The notes beneath the pieces are model-generated. The model was not told the DNA's origin and made no database searches. It saw only the letters and a program-made list of their open reading frames with translations. 30,466 bases of DNA, from contig JAJXHK010000026.1 in NCBI GenBank assembly GCA_021639365.1, forward strand, positions 1-30,466, written 5' to 3'. This document shows, in pieces, positions 7,879-18,101 of the stretch. Position numbers and translations under genes: made by a program. Each line of letters starts with the position of its first letter. Positions within the stretch are counted from its first letter, which is position 1. The DNA is from Collinsella aerofaciens. GTDB lineage: Bacteria > Actinomycetota > Coriobacteriia > Coriobacteriales > Coriobacteriaceae.

Positions 7879-9069
7879 TTACGACAGCGCGATACCGCCG
7901 AGCCAGCCCCAACGCACGCCAGAGCCAGTACCATAAAAGCTAATGAACGAATCAAGCGACTTAGACGTAATGGCACCCTCGTTGCTCATAACGATGCCGC
8001 CGCCAACGTAGATACCCACATGACCGTAGATAAGGCCCGGAGCACCCGTGCCGCTGTGCGAGGAATCGGCCACGATCATGCCCACCTGCAGCGCCGAGCG
8101 GTCGGAGCTATAGCACCAGGCGTTGAACATGTCACACGCGTTGCCGCCAAAATAGCCCACGCCGGCATTGCGGAAGACGTTGGTAACCCAGGCAGCACAC
8201 CAGCCCTGGCCGGGAGAAGGCGTCGAGTAGCACGCATTGACGACGGCCTGCTGCTTGCCCGAACCGCCCGTCTGTTGCGGGGTGCCGCCGGCATACGAGC
8301 CGCCACCCGAAGAAGAGCCCGTGTTCGCAGAGGCCGCGGCTGCCGCAGCCGCCTTCCTAGCGGCCTCCTCAGCCTGGGCGGCAGCGAGGATCTCGGAATC
8401 GCGCTGAGCCATGAGTTCCTTGACGTCGTCGGAAAGACCGTTCAGCACGGTCTGGACTTCTTGCTGCTTGGCCTGCATATCCTGCATCTGAGCCGTCTGC
8501 TGGTCCTTGAGTTTCTCCAGGTCGGCCTTTTGTGATTCGAGCTCGGTCTTCTGTGCGTCGAGCTCAGCCTGAATCGTCTGGATATCCTCGATGGCATCGC
8601 GGTCGCTCTTGTTGATCTTCTCAACGTAATGCGCGTTGGCGACGAGTTCCTCAAACGAGCCAGAGGCCAGCAGCAGCGACAGGATATTCGTACCGCCGGA
8701 CTTGTAGCTGGCGGCCACGCGATCGGAAAGGTCGTTGCGCTTCTTCTTGAGCTCGGCCTTCTTTTCATCGATCTGGGCCTGCGTGTCGTCAATCTTGCCC
8801 TGGACATTCTCGATGTCGTTGAGGGTCTGGGCATTCTTGTTGGCCAGCGCCGCATACTCATTTGCGATGCTGTCGAGCTGGGCCTGAACCTCGTCGAGTT
8901 GGGCCTGGGCGGCATTCAATTTATCGGTGGTTTCTTTGGAAGCCTCCGCCGCATGGGCGCGAGTGGGCAGGCCAAAAAGAACTGCCGCAGAAGCGGCGCC
9001 GAACAGGGCCTTAAGGGCAGTGCGGCGCGAGAGCTCCTGGGAAAGGATGGAATCGCTGTTTGGTGACAT
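7879..9069 (-). CDS. Tat-exported PcsB/CwlO-like peptidoglycan hydrolase with C-terminal CHAP/NlpC-type domain
   Basis: A 396-residue secreted protein. A twin-arginine signal (SRRTALK, R15-R16, then a hydrophobic stretch) ends at a likely AHA|AE site near residue 40. Residues about 45-235 form a long coiled coil of the PcsB/CwlO regulatory type, with a PcsB-like segment at 120-155 (SYKSGGTNILSLLLASGSFE). An Ala- and Gly/Ser-rich linker follows (235-270). The C-terminal domain has a catalytic-type Cys291 in GWCAAWV and His350 in GHVGIYV, as in CHAP/NlpC endopeptidases or amidases. It probably cuts peptidoglycan during division, with the coiled coil controlling activity. The ATG at 9069 has ACGGAG upstream. 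The Tat-type signal is noteworthy for this family. Confidence 0.88.
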   Translation of the reverse strand: MSPNSDSILSQELSRRTALKALFGAASAAVLFGLPTRAHAAEASKETTDKLNAAQAQLDEVQAQLDSIANEYAALANKNAQTLNDIENVQGKIDDTQAQIDEKKAELKKKRNDLSDRVAASYKSGGTNILSLLLASGSFEELVANAHYVEKINKSDRDAIEDIQTIQAELDAQKTELESQKADLEKLKDQQTAQMQDMQAKQQEVQTVLNGLSDDVKELMAQRDSEILAAAQAEEAARKAAAAAAASANTGSSSGGGSYAGGTPQQTGGSGKQQAVVNACYSTPSPGQGWCAAWVTNVFRNAGVGYFGGNACDMFNAWCYSSDRSALQVGMIVADSSHSGTGAPGLIYGHVGIYVGGGIVMSNEGAITSKSLDSFISFYGTGSGVRWGWLGGIALS

Positions 9070-9335
9070 ATGTACTCCGTTACATGCTTATTTATATGTC
9101 GCTCAATTCATACATATTAGCGTACATATGGCGCGTCCCAACGATTTCCACGAACGGCAGGAAACTACAAGGTCGGCGGCTCGTAAGCAATTGTCAAATT
9201 TGAGGTAACAATTGAGCAAGCTCTTATATGAGTACGTTAACATAATCCTCTGCTTTTCCTACAGTGCACCATTTGGGCGTCCCCGCCTGCGCTATACTCC
9301 CCTCTAGAAGTGTTCCTGATTCGATAGGAGACTAC

Positions 9336-10397
9336 ATGTCCAAAGCACTCGACCCCAAAGACACCTGCGTCCTCGTTACCGGTGGCGCCGGCTTTATCGG
9401 CTCGCACACCGTCGTTCAGCTGCTCGAGGGTGGCTACCAGGTCGTCATCGTCGATGATCTCTCCAACTCCAGCGCCGTCGCCGTCGACCGCGTCAAGACC
9501 ATCGTGGGCGACGAGGCCGCCAAGAACCTCACCTTCTACGAGGCCAACGTGCTCGACCGCGATGCGATGAACAAGATCTTCGATACCCATCAGATCGACC
9601 GTGTCATCCACTTTGCCGGCTTTAAGGCCGTCGGCGAGTCGGTGAGCAAGCCCGTCGAGTACTACCACAACAACATCGAGAACACCCTGGTGCTCATCGA
9701 CGTCATGCGCAACCATGGCTGCAAGTCCATCATCTTCTCGAGCTCCTCGACCGTCTACGGCGACCCGGACAACCCGCCCGTCACCGAGGAAGACCCCAAG
9801 AAGCCCGCAACCAACCCCTATGGCTGGACCAAGTGGATGATCGAGCAGATCCTTATGGACGTCCACACCGCCGACCCCGAGTGGGACGTCGTGCTGCTCC
9901 GTTACTTCAACCCCATCGGCGCTCATCCGTCGGGCCTGATCGGCGAGGACCCCAAGGGCATCCCCAACAACCTGGTGCCCTATGTCGCCCAGGTCGCCGT
10001 GGGCAAGCTCGAGGCCGTTCAGGTCTTTGGCAACGACTACCCCACCCCCGACGGCACCGGCGTGCGCGACTACATCCACGTGTGCGATCTGGCCTCTGGT
10101 CACGTTGCCGCCCTTAACTGGATGAACGGCAAGACCGGCGTCGAGATCTTTAACCTGGGCACCGGCACCGGCACCTCGGTACTCGAGGTCGTCGCCGCCT
10201 TCTCCAAGGCTTGTGGCAAGGAGCTGCCCTACGTGATCCGCGAGCGCCGCGCCGGCGACATCGCTGCCAACTGGTGCGATGCCTCCAAGGCCGAGCGCAT
10301 GATGGGCTGGAAGGCCCAGTACGACATCGCGGACATGTGCCGCGATAGCTGGAACTGGCAGAGCCACAACCCCAACGGCTTCGCCGACGCCGAGTAG
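9336..10397 (+). CDS. galE: UDP-glucose 4-epimerase
   Basis: A 353-residue short-chain dehydrogenase-type epimerase interconverting UDP-glucose and UDP-galactose with bound NAD in the cytosol (Leloir pathway and surface-polysaccharide precursors). The Rossmann motif VTGGAGFIGSH is near the N-terminus. The catalytic serine region is FSSSSTVYG, and the YxxxK pair is in NPYGWTKWM. RYFNPIGAHPSG and GTGVRDYIHV are GalE signatures. The ATG at 9336 has AGGAG 7 nt upstream; a -10 TATACT (9293-9298) gives a short leader. It stands alone, divergent from the hydrolase gene and closed by its own terminator, with no galK or galT nearby. Confidence 0.97.
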   Translation: MSKALDPKDTCVLVTGGAGFIGSHTVVQLLEGGYQVVIVDDLSNSSAVAVDRVKTIVGDEAAKNLTFYEANVLDRDAMNKIFDTHQIDRVIHFAGFKAVGESVSKPVEYYHNNIENTLVLIDVMRNHGCKSIIFSSSSTVYGDPDNPPVTEEDPKKPATNPYGWTKWMIEQILMDVHTADPEWDVVLLRYFNPIGAHPSGLIGEDPKGIPNNLVPYVAQVAVGKLEAVQVFGNDYPTPDGTGVRDYIHVCDLASGHVAALNWMNGKTGVEIFNLGTGTGTSVLEVVAAFSKACGKELPYVIRERRAGDIAANWCDASKAERMMGWKAQYDIADMCRDSWNWQSHNPNGFADAE

Positions 10398-10419
10398 CAA
10401 AAACCTACATACCGTTCTT

Positions 10420-10454
10420 GCCCCGATCTCACGTTGTGAAGTCGGGGCTTTTTT
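10420..10454 (+). terminator. galE terminator
   Basis: Stem GCCCCGA (10420-10426) pairs with TCGGGGC (10442-10448), with an extra small TCAC/GTGA stem in the loop. A run of six T follows directly (10449-10454). Confidence 0.88.
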
Positions 10455-10506
10455 CATGGCATGTAGCCATTCGCCGAAAATCGACCAACTTTTTTATCTT
10501 GCCTGT

Positions 10507-10533
10507 ACATGTTTAAACAACATGTTTTACAAT
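10507..10533 (+). promoter_or_regulatory. malQ promoter with overlapping dyad operator
   Basis: A -10 TACAAT is at 10528-10533. Immediately upstream ACATGTT-TAAAC-AACATGT (10507-10525) is a dyad with 7-bp arms. It contains ATGTTTAAACAA (10509-10520), which differs from the perfect palindrome TTGTTTAAACAA at one position. Related 12-mers occur before the ABC operon (19527-19538) and twice beside the PTS gene (20499-20510, 20621-20632). A repressor bound here would cover the -10/-35 spacer. Confidence 0.6.
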
Positions 10534-10618
10534 AGGCGTATCGAATCAGAACATCGGAGGCGGACTGCACACCCATCGGCAGGCCGACCCCACAACAAGA
10601 AGGTTGGTGAGCGCATTC

Positions 10619-12124
10619 ATGGAGCGTGCAAGCGGCGTCCTCATGCCCGTCTCATCTCTGCCCGGACCATACGGAATCGGCGGCTTTGGCTGGAATGCCT
10701 ACGACTTCGTCGATTTTCTCGCCTCGTGCAAACAACATTACTGGCAGATTCTGCCCCTTACGACGACCAGCTATGGCGATTCGCCTTATCAGTCGTTCTC
10801 GGCCCGCGCAGGCAACCCCAACTTTATCGACTTTGCCGAGCTTATCGAGGCAGGGTATCTGGAGCAGCGCGATATCGATGGCGTGTATCTGGGATCCGAC
10901 CCCAGCAATGTCGACTACGGTGCTATCTTTGGCGGCCGCCGTCAGATTCTCGACCGCGCCGCCGAGCGCTTTGCTGCCGACAAGCCGGCCGATTTCGATG
11001 ACTTTATCCAGGCCAACGAGGACTGGCTCATCCCCTACTGTGAGTTCATGACCGTCAAAGAGGAGTGCGGTCTCAAGGCGTTTTGGGAGTGGCCCGCGGA
11101 GCTCCGCACCCGCGGCGAGGCTTCCGCCAAGGTCTGCGCCGACCATCCGGCGCGTATGCTCTACCACCAGATGACGCAGTACTTCTTCGATCGCCAGTGG
11201 AGCCGCCTCAAGGCCTATGCCAACGAGCGCGACATTCTCATCATCGGCGACCTGCCCATCTATGTCTCGCGTGACTCCGTCGAGATGTGGGCGACACCTG
11301 AGCTCTTTAAGATCGACGCCGCCGGCAATCCCGTGAGCGTCGCCGGCACGCCGCCCGACCAGTTCTCGGCCACCGGCCAGTACTGGGGCAACCCCATCTA
11401 CGACTGGGACGCCATGGAGGCCGACGGCTTCTCCTGGTGGGAGGGCCGCATTCGCGCCGCCCTCGACATGTACGACGTCATCCGCCTGGATCACTTCCGC
11501 GGCTTCGAGGCCTATTGGGAGGTGCCGTTCTCCTCGCCTGATTCGTCCTACGGTTCGTGGACGCAGGGTCCCGGCCTCAAGCTCTTCAAGACACTCGAGG
11601 AAAAGCTCGGCACGCTGCCCATCATCGCCGAGGACCTGGGCTTCCTCACCCCCGGCGTCATCGATATGCGCGACAACTCGGGCTTCCCCGGCATGAAGAT
11701 CCTGCAGTTTGCCTTTGAGGGCACCAACTCGTACTACCTGCCGCACAACTACATTGCCAACACCGTCGCCTACGTGGGCACTCACGACAACGAGACGGCA
11801 CGCGGCTGGTTTGAAGGAACGGCTACCCCGCGTCAGCGCGAGCAGACAGCCCTGTACACCCATCAGCAGGCCGGCGAACCCATCGCCGACGCGCTCAACC
11901 GAACCATCGCAGCCAGCGTGAGCGACACGTGCATCTACACCATGCAGGACCTGCTTAACCTGGGCAATGAGGCGCGCATCAACACCCCTGCCACCCTAGG
12001 CGGCAACTGGACCTGGCGCATGCTCGACGGCGCCATCACCCGCGAGCTCGAGCACAAACTCACCGACTGGACTGAGACCTACTTCCGCATCCCGTCGGAA
12101 GCCGAAATCGAGCTTCCTCAATAG
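10619..12124 (+). CDS. malQ: 4-alpha-glucanotransferase (amylomaltase, GH77)
   Basis: A 501-residue cytosolic GH77 enzyme that disproportionates maltodextrins, releasing glucose and lengthening chains for the phosphorylase. Family blocks include LPGPYGIGGFG, LPLTTTSYGDSPYQ, GDLPIYVSRDSVEMWA and GTPPDQFSATGQYWGNPIYDW. The catalytic nucleophile Asp is in IRLDHFRGFEAYW, the acid/base Glu in IIAEDLGF, and the transition-state Asp in GTHDNETARGW. The ATG at 10619 is chosen because GGTGAG is 7 nt upstream; in-frame TTG and GTG codons 12-15 nt earlier are less well placed. An 85-nt leader separates it from the promoter. It precedes the phosphorylase by 129 nt, with a hairpin between. Confidence 0.96.
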   Translation: MERASGVLMPVSSLPGPYGIGGFGWNAYDFVDFLASCKQHYWQILPLTTTSYGDSPYQSFSARAGNPNFIDFAELIEAGYLEQRDIDGVYLGSDPSNVDYGAIFGGRRQILDRAAERFAADKPADFDDFIQANEDWLIPYCEFMTVKEECGLKAFWEWPAELRTRGEASAKVCADHPARMLYHQMTQYFFDRQWSRLKAYANERDILIIGDLPIYVSRDSVEMWATPELFKIDAAGNPVSVAGTPPDQFSATGQYWGNPIYDWDAMEADGFSWWEGRIRAALDMYDVIRLDHFRGFEAYWEVPFSSPDSSYGSWTQGPGLKLFKTLEEKLGTLPIIAEDLGFLTPGVIDMRDNSGFPGMKILQFAFEGTNSYYLPHNYIANTVAYVGTHDNETARGWFEGTATPRQREQTALYTHQQAGEPIADALNRTIAASVSDTCIYTMQDLLNLGNEARINTPATLGGNWTWRMLDGAITRELEHKLTDWTETYFRIPSEAEIELPQ

Positions 12125-12172
12125 GAGCTACCGCGCCCGACCCCTCCCCACCGTGCGGACGCGCTTGCTTTT

Positions 12173-12214
12173 CCCGCGCGAGGCCACCCCAATCCCCTCG
12201 CGCGGGATTCTTTT
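12173..12214 (+). terminator. hairpin terminator or attenuator between malQ and the phosphorylase
   Basis: CCCGCGCGAGG (12173-12183) pairs perfectly with CCTCGCGCGGG (12196-12206), followed by ATTCTTTT. The modest T-run suggests partial termination, so the phosphorylase may be expressed by read-through or from a weak promoter in 12215-12240. Confidence 0.7.
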
Positions 12215-12253
12215 GAATTTCTGACATGTAGTCAACTCACCACAGGAGGAAAC

Positions 12254-14521
<2,268 letters not shown>

Positions 14522-14547
14522 TTTCGTTTCCTTTACCCATCCTCTTG

Positions 14548-14581
14548 AAAGCGGAGTCGCGGCAACGCGGCTCCGCTTTTT
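14548..14581 (+). terminator. glgP terminator
   Basis: A 12-bp stem, AGCGGAGTCGCG/CGCGGCTCCGCT (14550-14561 and 14666-equivalent positions 14566-14577, one G-T pair), is closed by a GCAA tetraloop of the GNRA class and followed by a T-run to 14581. Confidence 0.92.
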
Positions 14582-14619
14582 GTGCCCGCGTGTTGCCCGT
14601 GGACTGCCTCGACCAAACA

Positions 14620-14916
14620 ATCTCGGTCTGCAACACCTAACCGGCAAAGTTAGGTCTACCTGTTACAGATCAAGACAAACAGAAACGCCCCGCCAAACAA
14701 TCTTGTTCTGTAACAACTACTCGGATAAAACGGCCCCAGATGTTACAGATCGAGATAAACAGGTTTGTCTTGACGGACCGTCTCAATCTGTAACAGGTAG
14801 CTGCCGAAATCGGTCCTTTGTGTTACAGATCGAGATGGAAGGATAGACAGCTCGACGCCATCTCAATCTGTAACATCTAGGCCCAATCTGGCCCTCCTCC
14901 TGTTACAGATCAAGAC
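14620..14916. repeat. 80-bp-period array of eight alternating inverted 16-nt motifs
   Basis: The motif TGTTACAGATYRAGAY occurs in forward orientation starting at 14661, 14741, 14821 and 14901, exactly 80 bp apart each time. It occurs reversed at 14620-14635, 14700-14715, 14780-14795 and 14860-14875, also exactly 80 bp apart. Each unit is a reversed motif, 25 nt, a forward motif, then 23 nt, so each can form a roughly 16-bp hairpin. Differences between partner arms are mostly transitions that keep G-U pairing. Spacers are unique in sequence but several contain a mini-dyad (for example CTAAC/GTTAG in unit 1). No ORF, promoter or tRNA is seen; the array fills most of the gene-free stretch 14522-15055, between convergent genes. 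Confidence 0.92.
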
Positions 14917-14941
14917 AAACCGACAGATAGACGGCCCCGGT

Positions 14942-14987
14942 ACAAAGAAAGGCTCCCCTCTCGCCCAGTGGACGGGAGGGGAGCCTT
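14942..14987 (-). terminator. terminator of the ABC-importer operon
   Basis: A 15-bp stem (14949-14963 with 14973-14987, one G-T pair; core GGCTCCCCTC/GAGGGGAGCC) is followed on the minus strand by TTTCTTTG. It lies about 70 nt past the msmK-type gene and also faces transcripts coming from the array side. Confidence 0.85.
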
Positions 14988-15055
14988 ATATGTGACCACG
15001 GCAAAAGGATGGCAAAGCCGCAGTCGCCCAAAAGGAGGGCCTGATTGGATCGGGC

Positions 15056-16252
15056 CTAGATAAGGTTCTTGCCAGAGACCTTATCGAAGAGATGGGTCGC
15101 GTTCTTCTCGAACTTGAACCAGATGGGGTCGCCCGCCTTGAGCGCACCCTTGGCCTCAAGGTCGACAACGGGAATGATCAGGACGAACTGGCCATCGGGA
15201 GCGGTCACGTGGACATGCTCGGTCGAACCCATGAGCTCGGTCACCTCGACAGTACCCTGGAGCGCACCCTCCTCGCCCTTGTCGGCAAGCAGGATCTGCT
15301 CGGGGCGCACGCCGGCCGTGATCTCCTTCACGTCGCCGCCGTCCCAGTTGAGGGCAAGCTGAGCGCAAGTCTCGGGGGCGAGCGCAACGTTCATATCCTC
15401 GGTCTTGACAGTAAAGCCGTCGCCCGAGCGCACCAGCTGGGCATCGAAGAAGTTCATCTGCGGCACGCCGATGAAGCCGGCGACGAAGATGTTCGCGGGG
15501 TGGTTGAAGACCTCCTGCGGCGTGGCGATCTGCTGGACAACACCGTCCTTCATGACCACGATACGGTCACCGAGGGTCATAGCCTCGGTCTGGTCGTGGG
15601 TAACGTAGATGAACGTACCCTTGATCTCGTGGCGCAGCTTGATGAGCTCGGCACGCATCTGGTTACGAAGCTTGGCGTCCAGGTTGGACAGCGGCTCGTC
15701 CATCAGGAAGACCTTGGGATCGCGCACGATGGCGCGGCCGATGGCGACGCGCTGGCGCTGGCCACCCGAAAGCGCCTTGGGCTTACGGTCGAGGTACTCG
15801 GTTATACCCAAGATCTCGGCAGCGGAGCGAACCTTGCGGTCGATCTCGTCTTTGGGGACCTTCTTGAGCTCAAGCGTAAACGCCATGTTCTCGTACACCG
15901 TCATGTTGGGGTACAGGGCGTAGCTCTGGAACACCATGGCGATGTCGCGGTCCTTGGGCGCCACGTCGTTGACGCGCTTGCCGTCGATGAGCACGTCGCC
16001 CGAGGTAATGTCCTCCAGGCCGGCGACCATGCGCATCGTCGTGGACTTACCGCAGCCAGACGGGCCAACGAGAACGATGAACTCCTGATCGTGAACGGTG
16101 AGGTTGAAGTCCTCTACAGCGAGCACACCGTCCTCGGTAACCTTGAGGTTATGCTTCTTCTCCTCGGTCTTCTTTTTGCCAAAGAAGCCCTTCTTTTTGG
16201 ACTCGGTGTTGGGATACACCTTCTGAACATGTTTGAGAACGATCTCGGCCAT
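15056..16252 (-). CDS. msmK: sugar ABC transporter ATP-binding protein (MsmK/UgpC/MalK type)
   Basis: The 398-residue ATPase energises CUT1-family sugar importers. Walker A is GPSGCGKSTT, the signature is LSGGQRQRVAIGRAIV, and Walker B is VFLMDEPLSNLDAKLR, followed by the switch histidine in YVTHDQTEAM. The C-terminal 130 residues form the OB/TOBE regulatory domain (GVRPEQILL...). Unlike textbook MsmK, residues 16-42 hold a Lys/Glu-rich insertion with FFGKKKTEEKK between the first beta strand (VQKVYPN) and GVLAVEDFNL. It is the last gene of the importer operon, 68 nt after the second permease. ATPases of this type can serve several importers, so it may not be dedicated to this operon. Confidence 0.94.
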   Translation of the reverse strand: MAEIVLKHVQKVYPNTESKKKGFFGKKKTEEKKHNLKVTEDGVLAVEDFNLTVHDQEFIVLVGPSGCGKSTTMRMVAGLEDITSGDVLIDGKRVNDVAPKDRDIAMVFQSYALYPNMTVYENMAFTLELKKVPKDEIDRKVRSAAEILGITEYLDRKPKALSGGQRQRVAIGRAIVRDPKVFLMDEPLSNLDAKLRNQMRAELIKLRHEIKGTFIYVTHDQTEAMTLGDRIVVMKDGVVQQIATPQEVFNHPANIFVAGFIGVPQMNFFDAQLVRSGDGFTVKTEDMNVALAPETCAQLALNWDGGDVKEITAGVRPEQILLADKGEEGALQGTVEVTELMGSTEHVHVTAPDGQFVLIIPVVDLEAKGALKAGDPIWFKFEKNATHLFDKVSGKNLI

Positions 16253-16270
16253 GTCTTTACCTTTCGATAT

Positions 16271-16295
16271 GCGGCGCCACGCTGAGGGGCGCCGC
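16271..16295 (-). other. intercistronic hairpin before msmK
   Basis: GCGGCGCC (16271-16278) pairs with GGCGCCGC (16288-16295) around a 9-nt loop, without a T-run. It may tune the amount of ATPase relative to permease by mRNA processing or partial termination. Confidence 0.55.
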
Positions 16296-16320
16296 AGAAA
16301 CTTGCAAAACAGTTACGGCA

Positions 16321-17160
16321 TCAGCCCTTGACGGCACCTGCCACCACGCCGTCGATGATGTACTTCTGGCAGAAGATGTACATGATGACGATGGGGATAA
16401 CAACCATCATGATGCAGGCCATCATGGGGCCGAGCTCGACGTGGCCATAGCCGCCGCGGAAGTACTGGATCAAGATAGGAATGGTCTTGTACTTAGTGGA
16501 GTCGAGGGTAAGGTAGGGCAGCAGATAGTCGTTCCAGACCCACATGGTCTCGAGAATGCCGACCGAAAGATAGGTGGGCTTCATGATGGGAAGGACGATC
16601 TTAAAGAACACCTGGACCGGGTTGCAGCCGTCGATCATGGCCGCCTCCTCGATCTCGAGCGGGATGTTCTTTACAAAGCCGGCGAACATAAAGACCGCCA
16701 GGCCCGCGCCAAAGCCCAGATAGATAAAGCAGATGTTGAACGGCGTGTTAAAGCCAATGCGGTCCGCCAAATTGGACAGCGTGAACATGAGCATCTGGAA
16801 CGGTACGACCATCGAGAACACGAACAGGTAATAGAAGAAGTTCGAGATCTTGCTGTTGACGCGCACCACGTACCAAGCGCACATGGAACAGCACACCAAG
16901 ATCAGCACGACCGACGTGACCGTGATGATGAGCGAGTACATAAAGGCCGAGGCAAAGCCCTGCTCGTTAAGGGCGTGCACGTAGTTTGCAAGGCCGTTGA
17001 ACGTCTCGGGCGTGAGCAGATCAAACGCCGTGGTGGTGCTGATTGCGGTCGCTTTCTTAAAGGAATTGAGCGCAATCATGAACACGGGGTAGATCCATGC
17101 GAGCGACAGGATCGTAAAGAAAATCGAGAGCGCGCGGTTAATAGCCTTATCGCGTTTCAT
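16321..17160 (-). CDS. CUT1-family sugar ABC transporter permease (MalG/MsmG type)
   Basis: A 279-residue inner-membrane protein with about six transmembrane segments: the first at about 11-32, then about 74-97, 108-130, 143-162, 186-210 region and 245-268. The ATPase-coupling EAA loop is EIEEAAMIDGCNPVQVFFKI. The C-terminus (QKYIIDGVVAGAVKG) is the typical MalG ending. The start codon shares its A with the stop of the upstream permease (TAATG), giving tight translational coupling. Together with the partner permease it forms the channel fed by the lipoprotein at 18102. Substrate class is oligosaccharide; the exact sugar is not readable from sequence. Confidence 0.94.
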   Translation of the reverse strand: MKRDKAINRALSIFFTILSLAWIYPVFMIALNSFKKATAISTTTAFDLLTPETFNGLANYVHALNEQGFASAFMYSLIITVTSVVLILVCCSMCAWYVVRVNSKISNFFYYLFVFSMVVPFQMLMFTLSNLADRIGFNTPFNICFIYLGFGAGLAVFMFAGFVKNIPLEIEEAAMIDGCNPVQVFFKIVLPIMKPTYLSVGILETMWVWNDYLLPYLTLDSTKYKTIPILIQYFRGGYGHVELGPMMACIMMVVIPIVIMYIFCQKYIIDGVVAGAVKG

Positions 17161-18014
17161 TACTGCTGCACCTCCTTGGACCTCGTGGCCTTAAGCTGGA
17201 TCATGGAAATAGCGACAACCAGGATGCAGAAGATAACTGCCTTGGCCTGACCGATGCCCTGCCATGCGATGCCGGCACGCGAATAGAACGTGTTGTAGAT
17301 GTTCAGGGCGAGCATCTCGGTGGAGTGCGCCGGGGCGCCACCGGTAAGGGCGAGGTTCTGGTCGAACAGCTTAAAGCCGTTGGTGATGGACAGGAACAGG
17401 CAGATGGTGATGGTCGGCATCAGGTTAGGGATCTTAACCTTCCAAAACGTCTGCCATGCCGTGGCACCGTCGACCTTGGCGGCCTCGATGTAGTCGGACG
17501 GAATGGACTGCAGACCAGCGATGTAGATGATCATCATGTAGCCGACCTGCTGCCACAGGGTCAGGATGATAAGGCCCCAGAAGCCAGCAGCAGAGTTAAG
17601 GGCGATGAGCTGGGCGCCCACGTTGGAGAGCAGGCAGTTGATCAGAATCTGCCAAATATAGCCCAGCACGATGCCGCCGATCAGGTTAGGCATAAAGAAG
17701 ATCGTACGGAAGACGTTGGTGCCCTTGAGCGCTTTGCGGGTGAGCGCCTGCGCGATGGCGAGGGCAATCACGTTGATGAGCACCGTCGACAGGAAGGCAA
17801 ACGCCACGGTAAAGAAGAACGACGTGGCAAACTGCGGATCGGACAGTGCGCGCACGTAGTTCTCGATACCGACAAAGTGCGCGTTATTGATGGTAATAAA
17901 CTGGCAGAACGAGAGATAGAAACCCTGGATAAAGGGAATCACGAACCCGATCATAAACGCCAGGCACGTGGGCAGCATAAAGAGCGGCCACCAGCGCTTG
18001 AGTGCTTTGCCCAT
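17160..18014 (-). CDS. CUT1-family sugar ABC transporter permease (MalF/MsmF type)
   Basis: A 284-residue membrane protein with about six transmembrane helices, lacking the large periplasmic insertion of enterobacterial MalF. The EAA loop is SDYIEAAKVDGATAWQTFWK. The first helix, WWPLFMLPTCLAFMIGFVIP, and the ITNGFKLFDQNLALTGGAP segment are typical of the MsmF/LacF group. It is second in the operon, 87 nt after the binding-protein gene with a strong hairpin in the gap, and overlaps the next permease by one base. It is expected to act in the cytoplasmic membrane as a heterodimer with that permease. Confidence 0.94.
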   Translation of the reverse strand: MGKALKRWWPLFMLPTCLAFMIGFVIPFIQGFYLSFCQFITINNAHFVGIENYVRALSDPQFATSFFFTVAFAFLSTVLINVIALAIAQALTRKALKGTNVFRTIFFMPNLIGGIVLGYIWQILINCLLSNVGAQLIALNSAAGFWGLIILTLWQQVGYMMIIYIAGLQSIPSDYIEAAKVDGATAWQTFWKVKIPNLMPTITICLFLSITNGFKLFDQNLALTGGAPAHSTEMLALNIYNTFYSRAGIAWQGIGQAKAVIFCILVVAISMIQLKATRSKEVQQ

Positions 18015-18034
18015 AGAAGGGTCCTTTCAATATG

Positions 18035-18070
18035 CAGGGGGCGGGCAAACCTACGTCTGCCCGCCCCCTG
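18035..18070 (-). other. strong intercistronic hairpin between binding-protein and permease genes
   Basis: CAGGGGGCGGGCA (18035-18047) pairs perfectly over 13 bp with TGCCCGCCCCCTG (18058-18070), loop 10 nt, with no T-run. In malE-malF-type operons such hairpins protect the upstream mRNA so the binding protein is made in excess over the permeases; the same role is inferred here. Confidence 0.75.
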
Positions 18071-18101
18071 TCGCTAATCAGATAGCTTGGGCAGCAACTG
18101 C

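Noticed and set aside
14620..14916. CRISPR array
   Set aside because: The repeats alternate in orientation, are only 16 nt with several variants, and the 25- and 23-nt spacers do not fit a CRISPR repeat-spacer pattern. No cas gene is present.
15092..16285. 397-residue plus-strand open frame antisense to msmK
   Set aside because: It is the GC-rich shadow of a clearly conserved ATPase gene, with no family motifs of its own.
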